Positions 20,643 through 31,700 of a stretch of DNA of 64,000 nucleotides are shown here, in pieces. This DNA comes from Watersipora subatra (lineage: Eukaryota; Bryozoa; Gymnolaemata; Cheilostomatida; Watersiporidae). Under the pieces are notes generated by a model. It was not told where the DNA came from, ran no database searches, and saw only the letters and a list, made by a program, of their open reading frames with translations. The translations under genes were made by a program, and so were the position numbers. The stretch lies in assembly GCF_963576615.1 (NCBI RefSeq), contig NC_088715.1, positions 3,426,001 through 3,490,000 on the forward strand. The letters are read 5' to 3'. Each line of letters opens with the position of its first letter. Position 1 is the stretch's first letter.

Positions 20643-23000
20643 AAATTTGTTACAACTAATTCCACATACTGTTAGTTTTCCCAGCTCATTATAAAACTAA
20701 CCTGTTGATTATTTATGTGTTCTGAAGCAATCTGCAGCATTTGTTGTCTTGTTAAGTTTACATCAGGTTCCTTAACTCAAAACATCTTATCACCTTTTTC
20801 ACTTACGGATCTCGTTGAATACATCCTTAGTTGTGTGAAAGCGATAAGTGCTGGTAATCTGCTTAAGGCACGCCTAGGCTAGATTTTATAATCTCAAATC
20901 CTCTGCAACATAAATTTCATGTTTAAATACAAGATTGTGCTAGTAATAGCTCCTAGTAATCCATCCTCTCCCAGTTGTAATCATTTCTCATTTGTCACAG
21001 TCAATTAATGGAGAGCAGAGCATAGTAGCTTCTATTATGTACAGTGATTCATTTTCTAGTAATGACTCATTTGCTAGTAATGACATGTGATCATGTTTAC
21101 TCTCTAGTAAACTTGATTACATCTAGATCCTTCTAAACTTGTAAAACCTAGTTATCGTACTTATCTATAATTATATTATTATAATTATATTACTATACAG
21201 AAATGCATATGAATAAGATTAACTCTGTATAGTCTGTATACTCTGTATAATGTAATGTTGAATTCTATTGGCTAATGCTTATAGGACACAGTACCTAAGT
21301 GAGTAGTATAGTTGGGGGTTATCTTTCCATGGCAGATGAACAATGAGCTTGAGATCACAATGATGACAATGATGACCTTTAAACATTGCTATTATCGTGC
21401 TAGTCAGTCTGGTCTAGTTGGAGGCACAGTCAAAGTGCTCGTAGATGCTGAAGTTTTACGAATGCTACAATAAGTTATTTCAATTGTTCTTTGTCAAAAA
21501 TACTTGGTTTAATTTATATTTTCTGCTTTTTTACCAAGGAGAAACAACTACTTACTTTTCCATCTTAGTGACAGACTTCATAATATAATTGCTTTTACAT
21601 TTAACTCCCTGATATTCAGAAAGTGCCTTCCCTAAAGTTGATATTGTCACATTTCTTTTTTTTAAATCATGCTTTCATAGAACGTTATGGCAAGTACTTT
21701 TTAGAGATGATGTTAATGCCGAATAAAGTTTGAAAAAAACAATCTGAGTATCAAAGGTCTATTCTTAGATAATTTAAACTGACCACAAGAAGTGTCTCTG
21801 CTGCTCAAGCCTCTTCAGCTTGTCAATTGTTTACATCCTCAAGCCAAATTGTTAAGTTATGCATTTCTATTTGCATTTTAATTAATTGGTTTGCTCTATC
21901 TTTGTTAAAGCCTGCGTCCGCTTCCACAAATCAACTGCTTTAATTACGGTTAACATTCAATTAAAAGTAGGAACCAGATTGTTTAAAAAGCAGCTGAATT
22001 CTTCTAAATTTAGAGTCCAATTATCTGTGCCACCTGGCTGAGTGGCAAAAAGTCATAGTCTTGAACACTTCTTTTTATAAAAAATGTTTCGTTATAGTTT
22101 GTTGCAAAACATTCTATTATAACATATTCAACATTTATATAAGAGAATTTTATTTAGCCACTATTATCATCGGTAAACAGACCCCTTGTGATGTTTCTAA
22201 ACGCTGGTATGATACTGTAGTTCTTGGTAGTTGTTTTCTCCAAGGTCCCCAGTTTTAACAGAACATGTAACATCTTTTCACCCAGACCTTTCAGTTGAGA
22301 GAACAAATATTTACTCTGGTACTTATACCAAGGCAGTAGTAGCACTAACTTTGCCCTTATGAACTAACCTTCCGTTGCATAAACCTGGTTGATTGAAAAA
22401 CAAACCGGATAGCTTTATGCTATTTGCTAGTCGATATGCACTGAAACCTTTTCTACACAATAATTATTTCATTAAAGTTGAGATGAACTCTCTGACATGG
22501 AGGGGCAGTGAGGCCATTTTTTTAATTTATTTTTCTCTCACTGAGCCTGAGTATTTCTAGACATTGCCAAATTATAAATAGCAACTGCTCATGACTCCAT
22601 GAAAAAGGGTATAACTTTATATTATTTATGTTCTATGAAATTTAACGAAGAATTTCCTGGTGGTAATGCTCAAGAGGATTAATGCACTCCAATGACGTTT
22701 TAATAAAAGACTTAACATAATACATGCAAAGAAGAGAGTGCGATTATAGGAGATTATCAGCTACTAGAGACACACAATACAACTACGGAACAAAAGCCAT
22801 CTTTGAGGTGAATTAAGTCAGTATTTTGCACTTTTTTTAGGTTTCACAATAGAGGAGACGCTCTGACCAGGATATTGGTCTCAAATCTAACAAAAATTGA
22901 AAGTTGATTCAGATAGTTTGGCAAATCGGAGAAAATCGCTTGATCGCAAACAATGAGAATATAGACAAGGCCGGATGATTTTATTTCCTTAAAAAAAACT
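20643..23000. other. Intergenic, no gene seen
   Basis: AT-rich unique sequence with short palindromic TATAATTATA stretches near 21165-21195. Frames of 60-65 codons around 22061-22345 lack splice or domain support. Confidence 0.5.
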
Positions 23001-23766
23001 AAACACCAAAAAACCTCTATTTGAACGCCACCTCTATTTTACTGCCACTATATGAGAAGGATTGAAAAATAAGCCCCCTTCGCTAATTGAACACCATCTC
23101 CGTTTGACTGCCACTTTGACAATCTTTGACCTTTACAAACCCACAATATAAAGTGATCAGTAGAAAAGTGTTCACAAAATTGCATTAATAATGAATCATA
23201 TACATCAATAACAATCAATTCTCTCGTTGTCCACCTCTAAAGCTTTTCACTTCTTTTGTTACAACTTTGAAAGCAACACCATAGAAATAATCAATAACTG
23301 TCTCAAGCTAATAGTAGTTCCTTGTTTAATGCGGTCTTAATACTTTGAAGTACATGCGTATAATACTTCATAAATAAAAAATAGTAATAAAATTAATAGT
23401 TTTAATACTTAAAAGTATATAAAAACAGTTTAGTTTATCTAATGGTAAATGAACGACTAGTTTTAGGCTAAAGGTTGCATATAGCAAGCAAAACTTTTAC
23501 GCATTGCACTTGTGTTAAATGCAAAGCTTTTCTCTGCTAAAAAATTATTTGTATGCTAATATCGGCTAGCTAAGCAGCGCAGAAGAAGATTTGAAGTCAG
23601 AAGACATTGTGGAAGGTATTGGAAAACTAGAATATGTTCGTTCCATCAAAAGCACCTATCACAGCACAACTATCCGAGCAAACAATAAAAGTATTCTTGT
23701 TTTAAAAGATGTTAATTTTTGTTTCTGTTCGTAATATAAGAGTGGTTCGTTTATGTCACTTGTTCA

Positions 23767-23851
<85 letters not shown>

Positions 23852-24491
23852 AGCATTTGATAAACTATCAATATATAACTTATAAACTTACAGGTTTATA
23901 GCATATTATTTGATAGCATCATTGCAGTAAACTGATCTTACAATAGATCGATGCTCGTAACTCCTCTTCTATTGCACATAAACAGCTAGCTTCGGCTGCA
24001 AACTGTAGCAAACATATCAATGAGTGCAAAGAGCTTTTATGCAACATTGTTAAATATAGATATAAAATAAAAATATGTCTTCAAATTTAGAAAGAAATAA
24101 AATTAAAAGGGCCAACAAAATGCAATGAAGGACACAGGCTATAATATCATTGCAGGTTAATTGCAAACAATAGATATCAACTGGTAGATATATTTCTCAG
24201 CTTCTCGATGCATATTTATTAAAATATCTTTGAGAAGTTAAAGGTGTAAGTTAGCTGAGTTGCTGCATCAAAAAGGTTTAATATCGCTCCACCGGAAAGA
24301 CAGTGCAAAGTATAGGTGACATTCGCTTTGCCCGTAGAAGGGCTAAAATTATCTTCCCGATTTTTTGATTAGCCATTTCAAAAGTACAACGTCAGGTTCT
24401 ATTTGAACGCCGCCTCCAATTGTCCCTCACTATAGAGGAAGGGTTGAAAAATAGAGTGCCATGGCGTTCAATTAAAGGTTGTTTGGTATTT
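23001..24491. mobile_element. Transposon-like unit of about 1.5 kb with related ends
   Basis: The left end (23001-23034) reads ACACCAAAAAACCTCTATTT then GAACGCCACC. The right end (24458-24491) read in reverse is AATACCAAACAACCTTTAAT then TGAACGCCA. The two segments also share a direct-repeat block (CACTATA-GAGAAGG-TTGAAAAATA). The interior holds an 80-bp (TA)n (23768-23848) and no long frame. It may be one non-autonomous DNA transposon or two copies of a small palindromic repeat. Confidence 0.5.
23768..23848. repeat. (TA)n microsatellite
   Basis: About 80 bp of uninterrupted TA dinucleotides. Confidence 0.97.
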
Positions 24492-24779
24492 TGAAATCAT
24501 ACACACTAAACATAATTTGAATTACAACAAGGTAGCAACCTCAAGCCAGACATTCTTGGTTAATATTTCCTCTATGCTTGACTTTACATTTATATCCTTT
24601 GTAATTTTGTGTGTCCAGAGAGAAGAATATGTCTAGAGAGACAAGAATATTGTCCATATAGCTGTTTGTTTACAGGCAGAAAAATTGTTAGTCGCACTTA
24701 TTATGCTGATAACAATGTTGTGTATATTAATATATTTATAGCGGGAAAACCTCCTAAAGACTTCAGGTGTACATGTATA

Positions 24780-25010
24780 CATATAAATATTAAAGTTTGC
24801 CGTTGTCTGTCATCGTTCGGTGTCTGTCTGTCTGTCCAGCTATAGCGATTAAAGTCTAGCAATGAGAAATCTGTATCACAGAAGATTTGATCTTGGAACC
24901 TCTCGTTCACAAGGCGATCAGTTAACCCATTAAGCATCCCGGGATGCAAAGGATTAAGGCGATATGAGTCGTTATGTCAGGTAAAAATTACATAGCCCTC
25001 TGGATTACAC
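24780..25010 (-). mobile_element. SINE-like element, 5'-truncated
   Basis: On the minus strand a tRNA-like stretch (GGGTTAACTGATCGCCTTGT, GAGGTTCCAAGATCAAATC) is followed by TTGCTAGACTTTAATCGCTA, then TAGCTGGACAGACAGACAGAC. It shares the CATATCGCC-TAA block and the ATCTGTGATACAGATTT block with the copy at 35521-35905. Confidence 0.65.
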
Positions 25011-25902
25011 AACGTCACTAAAGCTTGCTCTCACAGTTCTTGTTAGTAAAACACGAGGAAAACTAACATCTAACAATAATTAAATATTTAAACTCTGTTT
25101 ACAAAAAGTTCCCGGAATATAAGAACTGCTTAAAACATTATCACGAAGGTTAGTCGTTTCTGTCATATCAGAGTCATCTTATCTTTATATTGGATAACTC
25201 CAAAATAAATATTTATTTTGCATTATGGCTTCTTGTGGTAAGCAATCTAGAGTCTTGCTCAAGACAACTGCTTACTATCCCTTCCTAGAGTTGGTATGCT
25301 GTAAAGTTATTGTGGTAAGTGAGACATTTATTAGATTATAAATCCATATAAAAACCTGTTTGACTGTCAGTTTAATAAAACATATTTATTCTTCAAACAG
25401 ACATAATATAATGATAAATACAAAATGTAAGACCTGAATACTGAATATTTACTGAATATTATACCACTTCAGAATATATTATATTACACCATACAATGTT
25501 ATATCATATAATTTCTGTTCTGTCACATTTTATCATACTAGAAATTCCACTGTCATACAGCCCACGACCAAAGTGATATTGGAAAAAAGAAAGGGTACTG
25601 ATGGTTGAGAAATGCAATATTAGCAGTCAAATAGGATAACTGCAATGGTAGCTGTAATGTACTGGGTGTGGGTGTTATTATGTACAACAAATAGTAATAA
25701 TGAAAGGAAAAGATTATATGTTTATATCTCTCCTCCTGCAAAAAAAGAAATGCAATATTGGCCAATATTAGAAGTAAAATGCATTGATATTATTAGAATA
25801 ACCAATATTATTTATATAGTAATAATATAAAACCAATGCACAATTTTGTTTACATTTCAAAACGGCATAGCTAACAATATCACGAAGTTGTGATATTTAT
25901 AT
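25011..25902. other. Intergenic, no gene seen
   Basis: AT-rich unique sequence. Frames near 25553-25830 are short and unsupported. Confidence 0.5.
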
Positions 25903-26142
25903 AGATTTTTAGAAAATCTGTACTACGTAGTCATTGTCCTGTAGTCATCCAAACTTATAATTAATTATTGCAATAATCTCATTGGAACCGTTAGAAAAAA
26001 TATCATCGTCATGCCTTTACTTACACTGCGTTAGATTTTTAGAAAGTCTGTACTACGTAGTCATTGTTCTGTAGTCATCCAAACTTATAGTTAATTATTG
26101 TAATAATCTCATAAGAAATGTTAAAAAATATCATCGTCATTT
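25903..26142. repeat. 130-bp tandem duplication
   Basis: AGATTTTTAGAAAATCTGTA, CTACGTAGTCATTG, CTGTAGTCATCCAAACTTAT and TATCATCGTCAT occur in two adjacent copies starting at 25903 and 26033, with scattered substitutions. Confidence 0.88.
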
Positions 26143-26149
26143 GCTTCAG

Positions 26150-26690
26150 ATCAGATCAGATAAAAATTTTCCGCCCAAGACCCTCCAATGGAAGTAAAAA
26201 TAAAAAATAGCGGAACTCGGCTTAAAAGAGCAAGCTAGCTATTCAACCTCGGCACGAACTTCCCTCACAGTCCGAGGCCAAAAAGAATATCTTAACTGAT
26301 CGGTATTAATGTGGGGCAAGTAATACTTCCCAAATCGAGGAGACAATGCAGGAGGCCTTTCCTCTTTATCAGAACCACTTTCCCTGACTTTAACTCCCAC
26401 ATTTATATCAATATCGCCTCCGACGATTCTACCAAAAATATTTTTACGCAGTCTGGATCATCTCTTCTCCAGCGATTCAAAAGAAGTATTCTCTCTTAAA
26501 TTAGTGACACTAGTAATTCCTTTTTTCTTAAAAATAAATCTCAGTGCTAGGTTTTGTGTCTGCTCTAATGATAAAATATCTTTTTTAAGATGCTTGCCTT
26601 TACTTATACTGCATTGGACATCAGTTAGAATGGGAAAGTATTTAAATGTGTTGGCAAATGAAACGATTTCTGTACTCCTATGTTAATGGC
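26150..26690 (-). pseudogene. Decayed non-LTR retrotransposon (LINE), C-terminal ORF2 remnant
   Basis: Minus-strand frames read in order LEQTQNLALRFIFKKK, SVTNLREN, SFESLEKR, then after a frame change HINTDQLRYSFWPRTVREV, ending at a stop near 26240. The order 'LE..Q..A.RFI', 'SVT.L', 'SLE.RR' and 'LRYSF.PRTVREW' is the characteristic C terminus of LINE reverse-transcriptase ORFs. At least one frameshift or stop breaks it and nothing of the RT or endonuclease is visible, so it is inactive. Confidence 0.7.
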
Positions 26691-26739
26691 CAAAACCTTC
26701 GGCAATTCGACAATGCTATAGACTGGTGAAAAGTGTACG

Positions 26740-26908
26740 TTATTTTTTCGTGAAATGCGCAAGACATCTTCATACTTCATTGTTCTATTATCTGTCCTTC
26801 GGCGTTTTAATTTCCGGTCTTAACTTTTATTAAACCAAGCTTTTCAAGTGTTTTGTGGCGATTTTCGTTGAAATTAATCTGTCTATTTGTGTATAATCCG
26901 ATCAGATG
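26740..26908 (+). CDS. Possible first exon (5'UTR plus ATGG) of an unidentified gene
   Basis: A moderately GC-richer stretch ends GATCAGATGG|GTAAGTTTT, with ATG at 26905 and a consensus donor GTAAGT right after the fourth coding base. ATG interrupted after one or two codons by an intron is common in animal housekeeping genes. I found no matching second exon starting in phase 1, so the coding part is unidentified. Confidence 0.22.
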
Positions 26909-26999
26909 GGTAAGTTTTAAGATATTATCGAAGGTTTACAAAGACTTGGTAACATATTTAAATAGGTTTAAATGTGTTTTGTATCGTTATTATACTTTA

Positions 27000-28740
27000 A
27001 CGACTTTACATTCCGATGCTTATATTTGTTGATGAAATTTCTTGACGAGGGTTCGTCTCATTGTTGATGAATAATTTTCGTAAGTTGTGTGCACATGCAT
27101 TTATCATAAAAACTCCCACACTTCCGCTCCGCTCGTGTGTTCGTGGGATAATTGTCTTATGCTATATTACAACCAAAACAAACTATAATTAATGTTGTCT
27201 AACATATATTACGTAATACTATAGTATACTACTGTATACCACATCATCATGTTATATCATATAATATCATTTTATTTTTTATTGTTTTAATATATTCTCA
27301 AATATTATATTCTAACTATAAAACATTTGCAAACAGCTATCAAGATTGTTGATTAGAATTTTCCAAGCCTATTGTGACCCAGTTGTACAATACGGGATCA
27401 CAAATACGTGTGCTAAAGTTACCCTTATGAGAGTGGATTGCAGCACTTTAGTAACACAGCGTGAATATCTTATTTTTATCTTGCAACTCTCCTCGGGGCA
27501 CATAATAGTTCAAACTGCACATAATAGTCGAAATGCATACATGTATAATAGCCCAAGTGTGTATACATTTATAATTTAAGCTTTTTACAAGGCAGGAAAT
27601 CATTTCTTGAAACTCTTTGAAACAGTTTACTTTCCCATAAATGTATTTGCTAATAGAGTTGTCATAAGTTTGCATTGTGAACACAACTCTAGTTTACTAG
27701 GACAAAGAATATAGGACAGCTTTTTCTACAAGAAGCTGTTTCTCCAACCCGACTGTCCCTGTGCGGGAAATAACAGAGTCTGTCTGGCAACAAGTGTTCG
27801 ACCATTTAATCTATTGCAAAATATATTTACAGTTTGCTCCATTTTACCTGAAAAGCATTAATGATTGTAGCTCATAACATAGGCACCTCTTTACCCAACC
27901 CAGGGTTATTTATGGTAATACCTAGGCTATCGACTACAGGCAAAGTTTACATTTACCCAATCTTTGTTAGCAGATGAAATAGAACTCAGGCTTTAATTAA
28001 ACAAGCCTGTTGGACAAACAGGTGATATCCTTCCATAGTTTTTAGTAGAATACCTAAGTACACCAGGTTGTTTCACATGCTTTTTGTCTGTGTAAATTTT
28101 ACAATAGCATTATCAGCAGTTGGTGCACTTTTATCTGAAAGTATAAATATCTACAGAAGAAGATGTAAGAAAAGACAACTCCTCAATACTAGGTAGTTGC
28201 AAAACTTCTTTTTATCATTTTTTTATATTAGCATATAAAATTAGTTACATAAAATTTAGCTGTTTGTTAAAAAAGCTCACAGTAAAAATTCCTAAAAAAC
28301 ATCATTCAACAGAGCATGTGGCAGTAAACAGGCTCGGAGATGGTAGCAGTACACTTACAAAGTGTCTATTTATTCTTGGTTATCCAAGATAATTGAACAT
28401 TTGTTCTTTGCCATTTAAAGCTATTCAAAACTTTAACTTATCTTTGGGTTTACTTGTCACACGGGTGTAGTCTTCAGCCTGTGCTTCTTCAAACACCTGG
28501 GTGTAGTCAGGCTAGGCAACAATGCAAGAAGACACACAATCAGAGGCTACGATACTAGAGTGTGTCAAGCACTGGAGAGACAGCCAGGCATTGTTGAGCA
28601 TAAGTCTTGTATGACATTGAGACACTGAGATAGAGATTGTACCTACAAGGAGCAGTCAATTATTAAAATAGTTCAGTCTAGTAGTATTTTACTATGCTTA
28701 TTCTTATGCGTAATCTTTTGTTGCTACTAACAAGAAAATT
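27000..28740. other. Region upstream of the large gene, no gene seen
   Basis: AT-rich unique sequence. No clear TATA box or initiator stands out before the first coding exon at 28741, whose 5' UTR and promoter must lie here or further upstream. Confidence 0.4.
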
Positions 28741-28787
28741 ATGGGAACTCGTGTTTTTTTTATAATCCTCTTTGCCGCCTCTGCTAG
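28741..28787 (+). CDS. Large gene, exon 1: start codon and signal peptide
   Basis: ATG in good context (AAATTATGG) encodes [15 protein letters not shown], a compact signal peptide, and the exon ends GCTAG|GTAAGTG with two bases left over. The next exon supplies the third base (AGC, Ser). The start was chosen because it is the only ATG with a hydrophobic leader and a consensus donor that fits exon 2 in phase. Confidence 0.72.
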
Positions 28788-31700
28788 GTAAGTGTAGTGC
28801 TAAGGCTAAGGTATTTACTTAGCTAATTATCAAGGCTATAGTTGCTATGTATAATTTCAATAGAGATATTTATCAGTTTAACCATGCTATCAATGTAACG
28901 TAAGGCTAAAGTTGCTGGATATCTATACAATAGAAGTATTTATAAGTTGAATCGAGTTGTCACAAGTTCTTTTCTAAACTCGTACAAACAATTTTTAAAT
29001 AGCAAAAGTCTTTGGCAAAAGAAGGAAAATATTTTGAATTTGTTGTTTGCGAGATTACATTTTGTTTTCTCTGTAACATTTTGATTATTCTCCAACCACT
29101 AAAACCAAATAAACGACAACCCAGTAACACTCCTTATAAGGTTAGCTGCGTGTATAGCACAGCAACTAACACCAAGCAAATGTACACTTGTAATAAAATC
29201 CTATGCGCAATGTCATTTGAGGAATCCATGATTATGGATTACTCAACAGCTTTAGGATAGTAGTGCTGGTCACACATTTGTAGAAGAGCGAACAAATAAC
29301 AAAAGAAAGAGTTTTTGATGATATAATGCCAAGAGGACACAACTCCTTGTTTGTAGAGCTCGTAGCTGACCAGATTGAATAGCTCTGTTTATCCGCTAGT
29401 TGTCACAATATTTTGGTGTCAGACATTTCAAACTGTACATTATCACTTTTATTGCATGAGGCCATTGAAGGGTAGTTCGTTTTTACTGTTCTGTGATTGG
29501 CTGACCAGTGGACAACTTCCATTCATCTGATGACAGTGTAGCTGGTCACTAGGAGATGACTCACCCCTAGTACCTTGATATTCACTGATAAATAACTCTG
29601 GTGTGACTCACCCTTTAAACTAGAGACTAAACTAGTATTATTACTAGTACCCTGCAGTCTAGTGTACTGTTAGAGGTCATCAGGTGTAATTGATATTCAC
29701 TGATGAAAAACTCTGGTGTGACTGACCTTTGCATGACCTTCATTATATCTAATGTGAAGGCATATACATTTTAGATGCAAAGAATACTTCTTCTCTGTAA
29801 TAAAAGCAGTATTAAGTTTACAATTTCATTAAACAGAAATTAATTTTAATCTATTGCATATAGCTGATATTCTACACTATCCAACATGTCTGCTGCTTGA
29901 ATGGACTTTTGTATTTCTATTGACAGCGCGGAGGAGTGTGTTAAGGCAGGTAATTTGAGTACCGGTGAGTCTAACGTCTACTCTGGTCAAGCTAACTATG
30001 GAATCCTTGGAACCAAGTGTGATGGAAGTGTGAGAGAGTGAGTATTTACAAAGCTATAATAACTAAGCTTGCTTTAGCCTGCTCTCCATAGATATTGAAG
30101 ACCTATAAGTTGTGTGATAGAATAGTCGAGGAACCAACAAGTTTGTTGAATCAGGGTTGTACAACCTGAATAACTTAATTTATAATATTATAAATGTTAA
30201 ATATTAAAATAAAATATTATTATAATATTAAAATAATAATTTTAATAATTTTGTTATAAACCAGCTGATCGCATAAAACTAGGCTATGTAGCTTTAATTG
30301 ACACTCAAGGTATCATTTGGTGGAATAACAGTGTGCCTTTCAAGTCGTCATACACATATAGGTACTTAACAAGTAAATACTTGTTACTAGTGGAGACAAC
30401 TCCTCCAGAAGTCTTTAAAACAAACTGAACCTTGCATATCAACAATAATATGTTAAGTAAATTAAGCCGTAAAGGCTAAAATATTTTGATGCTAGAGAAC
30501 CGTATGTAACTTTACAGTGAGGAGAAACGTTCAAACTGAAAAAAAAATTGTTGTCGCTATCAACTGGTTAACATTGTCAAAAAAATGAAAGGGTTTTTTA
30601 TACTATATTTGGGGAGAACTACGACATTAGTGGCCTTATATGATACGGGGCTGCCAGACTAAAGATGGGAGTTGTCCATGTAATTATTAATTAAAATTAT
30701 TCACACAGTAAACACCATATGTTATGTGTTATGTGTTGGCACACTCTAGACTTATTTATGTAGACAAATTAAAGGCTGGATATCGCAACTATTTCCACTG
30801 CTAGTTATTCACTGCGCAACCATGAATGATGGAATGTTTATTAAAACTATTAACATTTTGAGCTAAGTCGGCCAGCAAAATTTACTTTTAATGTTAATCA
30901 GACATTTTAAATAAGGAAGATGAGTTTACTACTATATGATATGACAGTTAGTAAATAAATTTTGTTTGTATTGCTAAATTCAAGCGGATTTTCTCGATTT
31001 TCAAATTGATAAGACAATTCCAACCTTTTGTCAGAATTTAACGATAATTCGATGTGTTGTAAAAGTATTCTATAAATTGTGGTCGGTTATAAGTAGATAC
31101 AATAGGAAAAGCGAAAGCTCTCAGACTATTTCAGCAGACGTTCTAGCGAGTACAAAGTTTGCTTGGTTACACCAATCCTTGTTGTTATTGTATTCTGAGT
31201 TAGATCAGACATATCTGTGGTGATGCAATGTGACAGGTTCGAGATATCTCGTGTTGTGATTGTACCCTGATGTCTGCACAAGGCTAAGAGTTAAGACGTC
31301 TGGGTGTAATACTGCGGCTAATTATGTATAAGTAATATAGTGTCTATATAATAATATGCAGAAAATTGCTGTGAGAGTATAAAATAATCCTTTATTGCTG
31401 ACTTGTAGACATGTATAATGTAAACTGAATTGTTATGAACTGCTGCAGTCAGGCTATTTATACCTCCTTACAATTATTCTAGAAACTTCCAGAAAATCCA
31501 TTAAGGAAAAATCTAGTAATAGAACAATGCTTCTAAATTTATGATCATGACTCAGCAGCGTATTGCGCAATAGCTATTGTCATGCTATAACTTTGTTTAT
31601 GATACTATATACAGCACTCAGAATCTGTGATAATATCTAATAAAATATGAAGCGTACACTACAAAAATAATTTAAAAAATAATACGTATACATTAGGGCT

